Source of the DNA: JADJPG01 sp964491875
Lineage (GTDB): Bacteria; Verrucomicrobiota; Verrucomicrobiia; Limisphaerales; JADJPG01
NCBI GenBank assembly: GCA_964491875.1
Contig: CAZBIC010000030.1
Location: 1-64,000 of the forward strand
Direction: 5' to 3'
DNA length: 64,000 bases
Part shown: in pieces, positions 56,101 to 63,127 of the stretch
Position numbering within the stretch: position 1 is the stretch's first letter
How the letters are laid out: the number at the start of each line of letters is the position of its first letter
Notes under the pieces: model-generated
Database searches by the model: none
What the model saw: only the letters and a program-made list of their open reading frames with translations
What the model was told of the DNA's origin: nothing
Position numbers and translations under genes: made by a program

Positions 56101-59100
56101 CGACCGTCCGGTCCATTCAACGACCACCGCAAATTGCTGATGCCCGTGAGCGAATCGAAGATCAGCCTGGCCGGCGCTGGCAGCGTGAACCGGTGATACA
56201 GGCTCTGGCCCGGCGCGCCGATGGTGCCCGACACCAGTTCGCCAATGGCGATTGAGTTCGTGGCGTCGATCACCGGCTGGAGCAGGAAGTTGAAGTTGCC
56301 GTTCGTCGCGGTATCCACATAGCGGCCTTCGACCGCGAACAAGTAAGTGCCCGAATGCGGAACGGTAAATGTGTCGAAGTCGCTGTTGATACTCACCTGG
56401 TTCATGACCACGAATCCGAGCGGTGAATACATGCGCACGAAGGGCGTGGAAGAGAAGCCAGTGAACGGCCGACCATCGAAGTAGAAGCGTTGCCCGGCGA
56501 CGGCATCGAACCGGAGGACACGCGTCCCAATGCCCGGCGTGACCGAACCCGTCACCAGAGTGCCCGGCGTGAACGGAATCGCCGATGAAGAATCGACAAA
56601 CCGGAACGCGTAGGAGTTCGTTTCGGCATTGGAACCGTCGATCTCGATCAGGTAGTCACCAGCCGCGAGATTCAAGAGGGCGTTCTGCTCGTAGCTGTCC
56701 GAGGAATCGAACGAACGCTGGCTGACAATCACTCCGGAAGGCCCGGTGAGCGTCCAGCGCAGGGTATTGTTGACGAGCGAGTCGAACAGGACGCGGATTG
56801 GCGCCGCAAGGCTGAACGGGTGGAAATTTCGCTGACCCGGCGTGGCGATCGTGCCGGAGACCGTGTCGGTAATGGCCAGGTTGTTCGTCGAGTCACTGAC
56901 GGGCTGGAGGATGAAGGTGAAACTGCCGCTGGGCGCGGTATCGACGTAGCGACCTTCAATCGCGAGCAGATACTCGCCGGTGAACGGAACGGAGAAAACG
57001 TCGATGTCACTCGCGACCTCCACCTGCTGAAACACAATCTGATCCCTCGGCGAATAGAGACGAATGAAAACCGAGCTAGAAAACCCGGAACGCGGGCGAC
57101 CATCGTAGAAGAAGCGATCTCCAGCCGTGGCGTTGAAACGATACAGCGCGGTGCCGATGCCGGGATTGACGGTGCCGTTGACGACGTTGCCCGGGGTGAA
57201 CGGCGTAGCGGTGCTCGCGTCGATAAACCGGAACGCGTACGGACCGGTCTCCTCATTCGACGGATCAATCTCCACGAGGTAATCACCCGCCGGCAGATTG
57301 AGCAGGGACGCAAACTCGTAGCTGTCCGTGTTGTCCAACGCCCGCTGACTCACAATCACTCCACTCGAACCAGACAAGCTCCAGCGGAACGTGCGGTTGG
57401 TCAGTGAATCGAAGACAACGCGAGTCGGCGCCGCCAGTGTGAAGCGATGATACTGGCGCTGACCAGGCGCAGTGACGACGCCATTGACGGTTGAACCGAT
57501 GGCAAAGGTGTTCGTGGCGTCGACCACCGGTTGGAGGAGGAAGACAAACGTGCCGCTGGGATTGTTGTCAGAGTAGCGACCTTCCACCGAGACGAGATGC
57601 GTGCCGGAGTATGGAACGGTGAACACATCGGCATCCGACGTGACCTGGAATTGCGACATCAGAAGTCCCTCAGGGCCGTAGAACTTGATATACGGCACAT
57701 TGGCAAACCCGATCGTCGGACGGCCATCGTAGTAGAACCGGTCGCCGGCGGTCGCTTCGAAGCGATACAGCGCCGTCGCGCGCGCGGGAGTGATCGCATT
57801 GCTCAGGACGAGTCCGGGCGTCAGCGGCGTGGCGTTCGCGCCATCCAGCAGGCGGAACGAGTAGTTGCCTGCGAGACCGAAGATGTTCAGGCGGTAATTG
57901 CCGGCCGGGAGATCGAGGGAGGAGTCCTGAAGATCGGAACCGTCCGATTGTTGGAAGCCGCGATTGCTCACCACGTCGCCTTCCGGGCCGGTGAGCGACC
58001 AGCGGAAATCCGTGTTCACCAGCACATCGAAGAAGAGTCGCGTGCGCGACGCGAGGGTGAAGGTGTGGCTGTTGGTCGTCGTGGCGTTCGGCAAATTGCT
58101 GCTCACCGTCGCACCCATTACCAGCGGCGCGCCGGTGAACGTGATCGGCAGGTTGCCGACGGGGATTACATTGAACTGATATGAACCCGAGGCGATGTCG
58201 GCGATGTACCCTTCGACCAGAACGGTGTAGGTGCCGGTGGCGAGGAGTTGGTTGGTGCCGACGCTGCTCGTATTCCGGGCGAAGAGGCGGTTGCCAAACG
58301 GATCGATCAATCGCCAGTAGGAATTTGGGATGCCTGTCTGTGTGATCCACGAGAAGTTGAACCGGTCGCCGGCAGTCGCGTTGAATCGATACGCGTCCGT
58401 CTCGTTGCCGGGATTGAGTGTGCCGTTGACGGCGACGCCTGGCGTGAGAGCAGTCGCTGTGGCGAGGTCGAACAAGCGGAAACGGAGCGTGCCGATTTCA
58501 TCCCCACTTCCAGACACGACGAGGTCGTAATTGCCGGATGGCAGGCGCAGAATTGGGTCGGTGATACTTTGCGCATCGGAACTGGTGAAGGTGCGATTCG
58601 TCACGATGATCCCGCCCGGGCGCGACAGTGACCAGCGCAGGCTCCCATTGTTGGTTTGCGAATCGAGGTAAAGCGTTGCGGCTGTCGGGAGCGTGAAGGT
58701 GTATTTCTGGAACTGACCGGGCACTGCGACAGTTCCCGTCACCACTGACCCCAAGGTAAGCGGCTGGGTCGCGTCATTCACCGGCACCACGTTGAACGCA
58801 TAAGTGCCATTGGCGGAATCGATGTAATGCCCCTCGATGAAGAGCACGTAGGTGCCGCCGGAATCAAGGGTAAGCGGGCCGGAATCAGAGAAGGAATTGG
58901 CCAGGACGCTTTGCCCGGATGGGCCGTAGCAGCGCCAGTACATGTTCGGGAGTCCGGACGACGTAATGACGTTGAAGTAGACGCGTGTGCCCGCTGCGAC
59001 GGTAAACCGGTAGAGGTCGGTCTCATTTCCCGGCGCGAGCGTATTGGTGATGGCAGTACCCGGAGTGATCACGGTGGCATTGGCCACGGTGTTCAGCAGC

Positions 59101-61943
59101 CGGAAACGGTAACCGCCCACGGCGTCACCAGAACCCGAAATCGTCACCGTGTAATCCCCAGCATCAAGACTCAGGCGCGCGTCGCCGTTGGGTCCATCGA
59201 CGCTGGTGAACGCTCGATTGTTGAAAAGCACGCCGGTCGGGCCGGTCAACGTCCAGCGGAGCGGGCTGTTGGTGAGCGAATCAAAATAAAGCTGCGTGGC
59301 GGAGCCGAGAGTGAAGGTGTGAGTCTGGGTCTGGCCCGGCAACGTGATGCTCCCGGAGATGGTGTTCCCAATCGTCATCGGCTGCGAACCATCGTTCACC
59401 GGCACAACATTGAAGGTGTAGGTGCCGCTGCTTGCTTCACCCACCCAACCCTCCACCAGCAAAAGATAGATGCCGCCCGCCGACTGAATCGCAGGACCGA
59501 AATCACTGAAGCTGTTCACCAAAACCACCGCCCCATTGGGATCGACGCAGCGCCAGTAAAGATTGGGCAGGCCAGCGGACGCGATCGAATCGAAGTAAAG
59601 TTCCGTGCCGGCGGCGAGGGTGAATCGGTAAGCCCGCGTCTGGTTGCCGGGGTTGAGCGTTCCCGAGACCGGCACGCCTGGCGTGAATGGCTCGGCGCCG
59701 GCGAGATCGAAGACGCGGAAGCGATAGCTGCCAATGTTGTCCGACGAACCACTGACTACGATCGAGTAGTTCCCCGCCGAAAGGTTCAACACAGCAAACA
59801 GTGAGTTTGCGTCCGAGCTGTTGAAGGTCCGATTGTTCACCAACATTCCCGTCGGCCCGATCAGCGACCAGCGCAGCACGTTCGCGTTGGTGAGCGAATC
59901 GAAGTAAAGCGACGTCGCCGTGGGCAGCGAGAACGTGTAGGTCTGCGTCTGGCCCGCGGTGGTGATGCTGCCGTCCACGACATCGCCAATGGCAAGCGCC
60001 TGGGTTCCGTCGTTCAGCGGCTGGACGTTGAAGGAGTAGGTGCCGCTGCCGGGATCGGAATGATACCCTTCCACCACCAGCGTGTAGACTCCGGTGGATG
60101 GCAGCGTGACCGGCCCGAAATCTGAGAAGCTGTTCAACAACACCGTGCGGCCCAGCGGATCATAGCAGCGCCAATACACGTTCGGCAGAGCGGTCGACGC
60201 GAGCGAATTGAAATACAATTCCGTTCCCGCCGTGGCGGAGAAGCGGAAGGCATCAGTCTCGTTGGCAGGACTCAAAGTGGTGTTGACCGGTGTGCCCAAC
60301 GTGATTGGGGTCGCCGACGCGAAGTCGAACAAGCGGAAGCTGAATCCGCCGACAGCGTCACCGCTGCCCGCGACCGTCAGTGTGTAATCACCCTCCGGCA
60401 GGATCAACGGATCGCCCGAACTGGTGCCGTCCGAGGAATTGAACGCACGGTTGCTGACCCGACGACCGGTTGGACCATCGAGGTTCCATCGAATGGCGCT
60501 GTGGTTGGTGCGTGAATCGAAGTAGAGCGTTGCGGGCGAAGAGAGACTGAAGAGGTATTGCTGCGACTGGCCCGGCACATCGATGCTGCCTGAGGTCAGC
60601 GCGCCGACGGTCAGGGTCTGCGCGGCATCGCTGACCGGAATAACATTGAAGCGATACGGCTGGGCGGAATTGTCATCGAAGTAACCTTCGAACAACAGCG
60701 TGTAGGTGCCGGTGAGATTCAGCGTCAGCGGACCGCGATCTGTCCGTTCGCCGCCGGAAGTCACCAAATTCAAATACGGATCGAGCAAACGCCACGTTCC
60801 GTTGCCAACGCCGTTCGTGGAAAATGTGTCCACGAAAATCCGGCTGCCCGCCGCGGCATCGAACCGGAACATGTCTGTCTCCTGTCCCGGCGAATGGGTG
60901 GCGTTCACCGGAACGCCAGGAGTCATCGCCGTCGCCGTCGCGAGATCCAACAAACGAAATACGAATGGACCGGTGCTGGCAGCGGTGCGGCGAAGACGTA
61001 GACGATAGTCACCCGGCGGCAGTTCCTTGGGCGGCGTGCCGCTCTGACCGTCAGTGCCGTTCAGAGCTTGATTGTTCACCAACAAACCCGGCGGCCCCTC
61101 CAACGTCCAATTGATGCTCGGACTGTTTGTCAGGGAATCGATGACCACGCGTGTGGTCGAAGCCACGCTGAACACATAGTCATTGGTGGACGCATTCGTC
61201 ATCGTGCCGGACACAAGCGCGCCGATGGTCATCGGCGTTCCGGAAAACGGAACGGGCGGTGTATTCCCCTGAAGCACGACGGTGAACGAATACGGCGCGG
61301 CGACGGTGTTACCGATGTAGCCCTCGATCATCAGCGTGTAAACACCATCCACTCGTTGGGTGATGTTGTTCACATCGCTGAACCCACTGGAAAACACTTC
61401 ATTGCCGAACGGATCGAGCAACCGCCACCAGATGTTGCCCGCGGGCGGCGTGGTGATTCGGTCGAACAACAAGCGGTCACCAGCAAGGGAATTGAACTGG
61501 TAGAAGTCGGTTCTCGTTCCCGGAGAAAGTCGGTTCGTCACCAATGTGCCCGGGGAAATCAACCCAGCCGTCGCAAGATCCACGAAACGGAAGGCGTAGG
61601 CGTTGGTCGTGTTTCCAGTTCCGTCCACAGTGAGCCGGTAAAATCCGGGTTCGAGCGACAACGCCGAAGCGTTGCCGGCGTCGGACGAGCCGAACTGACG
61701 GCTCTCCACGATGGTTCCCGTCGCAGATTCGAGCGACCACACGATCGAGGAGACGTTCGTAAGCGCGTCGAAATAATATCGCGCGCGATTCGCGAGGCTG
61801 AACGTATAAACGTCGCGCTCGCCCGGCACGTCGATGGATCCGCGGACAACATTCGTGGAACTCGACTGGGCCGAAGCCCCGAGCTCACCCGCCAACGCCA
61901 ACAACAGACCAAGCCCGAATACCCGCAGGGAAGAAACTTTCAT
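47136..61943 (-). CDS. Giant exported multi-domain surface protein (4935 residues)
   Basis: Signal peptide 1-25 (cleavage after ASA). Ten tandem units of about 208 residues (26-2108), each a pair of PPC-like beta sandwiches with recurring phrases PGQ-x-Y-x-FxL, LYFDSLTN, NRAF-S-DG, LPAGDY-x-V and FNVxPVxD. Then four CARDB domains (about 2115-2625; PDLVVTxL, NNGNA), four Calx-beta-like domains (about 2628-3045), a fifth CARDB-like domain, Ig-like stretches, a cysteine-rich island (about 3685-3845; CAGTECVVH, CGPPEK), more beta domains and three putative-Ig/cadherin-like domains (about 4370-4660; NxVDxGxxxSYTVAATDNDLP). The end (YEIQHSANMVDWTSF) is a small beta domain. An AAGGA lies eight bases before the ATG. 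I infer an adhesin or surface-layer-like protein; no enzyme motif or sorting tail was found. Confidence 0.93.
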   Translation of the reverse strand: MKVSSLRVFGLGLLLALAGELGASAQSSSTNVVRGSIDVPGERDVYTFSLANRARYYFDALTNVSSIVWSLESATGTIVESRQFGSSDAGNASALSLEPGFYRLTVDGTGNTTNAYAFRFVDLATAGLISPGTLVTNRLSPGTRTDFYQFNSLAGDRLLFDRITTPPAGNIWWRLLDPFGNEVFSSGFSDVNNITQRVDGVYTLMIEGYIGNTVAAPYSFTVVLQGNTPPVPFSGTPMTIGALVSGTMTNASTNDYVFSVASTTRVVIDSLTNSPSINWTLEGPPGLLVNNQALNGTDGQSGTPPKELPPGDYRLRLRRTAASTGPFVFRLLDLATATAMTPGVPVNATHSPGQETDMFRFDAAAGSRIFVDTFSTNGVGNGTWRLLDPYLNLVTSGGERTDRGPLTLNLTGTYTLLFEGYFDDNSAQPYRFNVIPVSDAAQTLTVGALTSGSIDVPGQSQQYLFSLSSPATLYFDSRTNHSAIRWNLDGPTGRRVSNRAFNSSDGTSSGDPLILPEGDYTLTVAGSGDAVGGFSFRLFDFASATPITLGTPVNTTLSPANETDAFRFSATAGTELYFNSLASTALPNVYWRCYDPLGRTVLLNSFSDFGPVTLPSTGVYTLVVEGYHSDPGSGTYSFNVQPLNDGTQALAIGDVVDGSITTAGQTQTYTFSLPTATSLYFDSLTNANVLRWSLIGPTGMLVNNRTFNSSDANSLFAVLNLSAGNYSIVVSGSSDNIGSYRFRVFDLAGAEPFTPGVPVSGTLNPGNQTRAYRFTLAAGTELYFDSIASAGLPNLYWRCVDPNGAVVLVNSFSDFGPAIQSAGGIYLLLVEGWVGEASSGTYTFNVVPVNDGSQPMTIGNTISGSITLPGQTQTHTFTLGSATQLYFDSLTNSPLRWTLTGPTGVLFNNRAFTSVDGPNGDARLSLDAGDYTVTISGSGDAVGGYRFRLLNTVANATVITPGTAITNTLAPGNETDLYRFTVAAGTRVYFNVITSSGLPNMYWRCYGPSGQSVLANSFSDSGPLTLDSGGTYVLFIEGHYIDSANGTYAFNVVPVNDATQPLTLGSVVTGTVAVPGQFQKYTFTLPTAATLYLDSQTNNGSLRWSLSRPGGIIVTNRTFTSSDAQSITDPILRLPSGNYDLVVSGSGDEIGTLRFRLFDLATATALTPGVAVNGTLNPGNETDAYRFNATAGDRFNFSWITQTGIPNSYWRLIDPFGNRLFARNTSSVGTNQLLATGTYTVLVEGYIADIASGSYQFNVIPVGNLPITFTGAPLVMGATVSSNLPNATTTNSHTFTLASRTRLFFDVLVNTDFRWSLTGPEGDVVSNRGFQQSDGSDLQDSSLDLPAGNYRLNIFGLAGNYSFRLLDGANATPLTPGLVLSNAITPARATALYRFEATAGDRFYYDGRPTIGFANVPYIKFYGPEGLLMSQFQVTSDADVFTVPYSGTHLVSVEGRYSDNNPSGTFVFLLQPVVDATNTFAIGSTVNGVVTAPGQRQYHRFTLAAPTRVVFDSLTNRTFRWSLSGSSGVIVSQRALDNTDSYEFASLLNLPAGDYLVEIDPSNEETGPYAFRFIDASTATPFTPGNVVNGTVNPGIGTALYRFNATAGDRFFYDGRPRSGFSSSVFIRLYSPRDQIVFQQVEVASDIDVFSVPFTGEYLLAIEGRYVDTAPSGSFTFILQPVSDSTNNLAITDTVSGTIATPGQRNFHPFSLAAPIRVLFDSLVNNTLRWTLTGPSGVIVSQRSFDSSDSYEQNALLNLAAGDYLIEIDGSNAETNSYAFRFVDSSSAIPFTPGTLVTGSVTPGIGTRVLRFDAVAGQRFYFDGRPFTGFSSTPFVRMYSPLGFVVMNQVSINSDFDTFTVPHSGTYLFAVEGRYVDTATNGNFNFLLQPVIDATNSIAIGELVSGTIGAPGQSLYHRFTLPAPARLIFDSLTGISNLRWSLNGPDGRLIDPRSFDNSDSYEMTPLLNLRAGDYLIEVAGSASGTNSYAFRLLNPGTATPFTPGNLVTGSAIPGISTVMYRFDANAGDRFYFDGRPYTGFSTTPYVRILSPIDQLPLNQIGVNSDAETFAVGQSGTYLLLVEGRYLETSTNGNFSFLLAPNNPPPPSPLFETNVAPDLVVTGLAINPSAGLQSGQSATLQWTTRNNGNAATPGSFTERVTVRNLTSGQIVVNRTLFYDESVSGPINPGQPRSRQILITIPDGNPGAGNLEVTVTTDTFNGIFEQNGGGTGEANNASSINITTTLAPYPDLQIASVATTPLSGWQTGSVVTINWVTTNSGNRATVGSWNESVVVRNTNTSQTILNSSTNYAAGEPGNGDLAPNTSRTRTLSFVMPTDASVVGAFEVVVTTDSDSQIFENNAGGSAETNNSRAIISASAPDLLVTSLNVTASPNLQSGAELTIRWAVTNQGNVPVSSAFYDRVTVRNTNTAEVLYNNTVFYNPNQGTNGAILPGGSRARELVMTLPDGVRSVGRIEISVTADTFNNLPEHNAGGTGEANNVTSTQVTVAARPYPDLVVTSASGPALGIPGQQVPVVWTIRNNGTIAANGPWSDHLFLSADNQVGSDQFITSIAFNGTLNPSQTLTRTQVVTLPNFLNGSRFFVAEVDANSQVFEESDANNAGIAASSIVLQSALTLTLSPSTVMENGGTQASLATVSRNSSTATPLTVNLSSSVTNKISLPASVEIPVGGSSASFFIAVTDDLSVGGDVVAAIVAQAAGHTGATNQLTVRENDSPALRVLLSATTVAEDAAAGSVTGRVIRNVNTNVALTVTLSTDRPGTLTVPATVVIPVGATNVTFPLDPTDDDLVTGSRTVSIFASATGFSTVSTPITVLDDDSVSLTLTLSDTNVTEGVVNPAAFATLTRSPVSSGLLRVRLGTNGGGLVQIPAEVTIPANQPGVSFNVNVRDDALAFGVQVVNIVAQGLAADGSILPGAASTAAIRVQENDGPTLSVSTAVAVIAENSSTVATITRNTPPTNSLTVALTATPAGQATVQGSVTLALGQSSTNVTVNGVVDGVNDGAREVTIGATSAGFNPGSALLSVTDIDVPDLAVVEVSGPTNALTDGLITAVWTVTNSGLATATAPWVDELYVATDAQGANATLYSRVTNSSPVIVGDSYTVARSLLLPSDPGNYWLLVRTDASGVVGEGSERNNSLLSAGISVQPSYRATVSTTVDSAISGTPIPLTGRTFFTSDGSPAPFRTATVRVNVNRVRRVLQVVSDASGNFNATFYPIPGEAGVYTIGADHPRVREDVVQDQFTLLGMGAVPWTLNVRLAPNVPTNGVIELRNLSPLPLTGVSVSAENLPLDFSFAASVTNALSGSQTSSINYEITTTLTTPVRGRFNMLVTSAEGAVTRIPVDFTVAPPTAQLVAEPASLNRGMLRGVQTVVQFDVVNLGGVASGDLNVALPSLPWMSIVSTSTIPSLAPGSRATVVLALNPATNLPLTVYSGSLGLIGNNTGLSVPFQFRALSEARGDLLVTVTDEHTYFANGAPRVTNATVLVRDRVTGLVVADGATGTNGQLLINNLLEDDYILEVSAFNHSSVRGGVRIIPGAQQEQEVFLSLESVRYEWKVVPTEIDDRYRVVIEPLFETEVPQPNLVVENPLVMPLVFPGQTSQFEIRLRNTGLIALQRVRIPVPNHPKLVITPLVTELEELPAMSSVTVPVTIRVREPGESGDGFIQAAGGGGGCAGTECVVHMPVDTSFKCGKNFVTKSVSIEIQVVCVPDTGCQFDTVDVTRVDFMTANNIAFDAGFDCLLGKLDECQKARIRGYLKSGSFGTVDGPFGFGVSDFCACGPPEKIPSLLNAADQVMQSLGFSPVAVNPMSITYPPLTLLSEIPCNQGPSLFAAGGGTISAAGSPPPGTPVCAKVRLQLSQDIALTRNAFKGTLILENNSGAALTGIQLDLDFRDASNQSAAGLFGVRGPTLTGLSGVTGSGTLANNSSGAAEYIFIPTLNAAPLSPTSYYIGGTLRYTENGQQITIQLLPGSITVLPEARLTLDYFQQRDVYSDDPFTPEIEPAEPFALGLRIRNSGAGEARNFRINSAAPRIIENEKGLSVDFQLLGARVNNEPLNASFNLNVGSIAPGTSKTVIWDMTSTLQGKFIDYRATFEHMDALGGLSLSLIDAVRIHEMIHVVRSDRAGDDTLPDFLVNDSPDPDNLPDVVYLSDSTTGAVAIATSPAVDSPATTNDLQVQLTATMSSGFAYLRMPNPGADFRLVSARRSDGKQLLLGANVWTTDRTFPASQTAVVREKLLHLFDHNSTGIYTLTFAPILQDTNLPASSVTALPLSSGASFALQWSGDDGTNGSGIAFFDIFVSVNGGPFTNWLARTTQQSAVFSGVLGNNYAFYSLATDEAGNQELPPLSPDAQTSTTGGGNTVPSLVPIADATINEGGAFGFTPTVVDSDIPRQTLTFALLQSPSGATVDPTSGLLSWSTGESQGGTTNRFTLTVTDNGFPSLSATQSFNVIVREVNSAPTFVSANPQAEVDEGSLLSYTVAATDNDLPANTITWSLGAGAPAGMNINPVNGLLTWTPGETDGPGEISVNVTLRDNGSPQQITTRAVRVIVREVNQAPVLAPISQKTAVVGTQLVVSNSVTDADLPAQKFTYSLAPGAPRGARIDRTNGVFTWTPSPQYARTTNSVTVRVTDNGVPSATASQTFSIVVGDYLEVRLGQAIVLGGQTSSVPITISTTVAATNASFIVEAPLGRLTNFSLVAPTAPLGSAQIQSLGSNRFQIRLGTLAGQNFAGEQVVSHLRFSTISNQISAFVPLVVTNALATQVNGQAVPRAAGVDGRVVYLGTQPLLEIVHDTNRTDLIVYGPKPEYTVEHTPKLNPITWAPFWSGPLVNLREIIPLGTNQTGFFRAVEGGGLRLTAAGVSGVNREVSVTISVTPGRTYEIQHSANMVDWTSFATNTAVSNSIQLRPIAPTGDKQRFYRAIGR
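55620..61868 (-). repeat. Ten tandem PPC-like protein repeats, about 625 bp each
   Basis: Coding repeats inside the giant gene. Each unit ends in a variant of FNVxPVxDxxQ or FLLQPVxDATN. Units 1-6 and 7-10 form two sub-families (NVxP versus LLQP endings), which points to two rounds of internal duplication. DNA similarity is high enough to see repeated words such as GAATCGAAGTAAAG. Confidence 0.8.
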
Positions 61944-62276
61944 AAATGGAATCCTTAGCTGGTTTCAGCTCCGCTCTCGCGCAGAGCCGACACAACAACC
62001 CGTCCGCAACATGACAACAGAATAACTGGTTTTGATCAATACTTTGAGCCGGTCTGCGGGCTCTCTGCCCCAGCAATCCGTTCCCAACTGCCTGCTTTTC
62101 AACAGGCGGAAGACTTTAGCCCACTCTACTAAACGGAATTTCGCAGCCGGTTCTTACAGGGAATTTGCAGAAACTTTGTTCATTTCTTGCGATCAACGTT
62201 GCGAATCCCGTTCAGCAGTCGATAGATGGGCAGGCCAAACGGCTCCTTGAACCGTGGCACGCGCCCCGATAATCCC
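61944..62276. other. Intergenic region upstream of the giant gene
   Basis: 333 bp without a gene. Directly before the giant gene's start are two small adjacent hairpins: AGCTG/CAGCT (61957-61970) and GCTCT/AGAGC (61973-61987). The first ends at the AAGGA ribosome site on the minus strand. The rest is locally AT-rich around 62020-62180 and should carry the promoter, but no clear box pair was chosen. No terminator for the glycosylase gene was found. Confidence 0.5.
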
Positions 62277-63074
62277 CTACTCCGGCTGGCACTGTGGACA
62301 CCACGCCGTGGTGCGGCCGCCGATAGTTGCGCGCCCCAACCCCGCACCGTCCTTCGGACACCACCCGCCTTTCTCCCAGCGATGGCGGAACAACCACGAC
62401 GGCGGCGGATCAGAATAATCCTTCGAGACAATTCGCAACGCGCCGGCGCATACAAACCGAATCGCCTTCCACACTTCGCGCGCCTCAGCGCCGTCGAGAC
62501 AACCCGCCGCACGACGCGGATGAATCTTCGCGCGCCACAGAATCTCGTCAGCCATCCAGTTGCCAATGCCAATGAAGAACTCCTGCTGAAGCAGCACGCC
62601 CTTGAGCGGCGAACGCGACCGGCGTTTCAGAAATGCCATCATGCGGTCGAGCGTGAACTCATCTGACGTCAGCGCCGGTGGCAGTCGTGACCACCATTCT
62701 GGCGCGTAAGGACCGTGGTGAAACAACACGCGACCGAAGAGACGCGGATCGCTGAACACCAGCGACTGCCGCGACTGTCGCAGGACGAGATGATCGTGGT
62801 TGCCCGGGGAAAATTCCCGCGACTCGTGCCGCAACTCGCCGGTCATCCCGAGATGCACTCCCAACCACGCGTCATGGCTGAAGCGGAAGAGCATCTGTTT
62901 CCCACGCGCTTCGGAGCCGACCAGTTTCGCGCCCGGCAACACCTGCTGAAACGTCGCGAGATCGTTCCCGCGAAAGATGCGCTTGTCCGCGTGCAACGCG
63001 ACGTCGACAACCTTCTGGCCGACGCCGACATCCCACCGGCGGCGAAAGAATTCCACTTCAGCAAGCTCAGGCAT
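62277..63074 (-). CDS. Fpg/Nei-family DNA glycosylase with incomplete zinc finger
   Basis: 265 residues starting MPELAEVEFFRRRWD, so the catalytic Pro2 and Glu3 are present while the usual Pro5 is Ala. ARGKQMLFRF and GVHLGMTGEL, VFSDPRLFGRV and QQEFFIGIGNWMADEILWRAKIHP are conserved family segments. The C-terminal finger reads CPKD, 16 residues, CPQC: the second zinc Cys is Asp. It should excise oxidised bases and cut at abasic sites (family knowledge). The family subtype is not classical MutM, so the symbol is left empty. It is 53 bp downstream of the propeller gene on the same strand. Confidence 0.9.
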   Translation of the reverse strand: MPELAEVEFFRRRWDVGVGQKVVDVALHADKRIFRGNDLATFQQVLPGAKLVGSEARGKQMLFRFSHDAWLGVHLGMTGELRHESREFSPGNHDHLVLRQSRQSLVFSDPRLFGRVLFHHGPYAPEWWSRLPPALTSDEFTLDRMMAFLKRRSRSPLKGVLLQQEFFIGIGNWMADEILWRAKIHPRRAAGCLDGAEAREVWKAIRFVCAGALRIVSKDYSDPPPSWLFRHRWEKGGWCPKDGAGLGRATIGGRTTAWCPQCQPE

Positions 63075-63127
63075 GGCGGAAGTTTACCGGGCTCGCAGGA
63101 AATGCAAGCGCGGGGGCGACACCGAAT

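Noticed and set aside
55620..61868. Regular repeats that might be a CRISPR or minisatellite array
   Set aside because: The unit is about 625 bp, diverged, in one reading frame and encodes PPC-like domains; it is a protein repeat.
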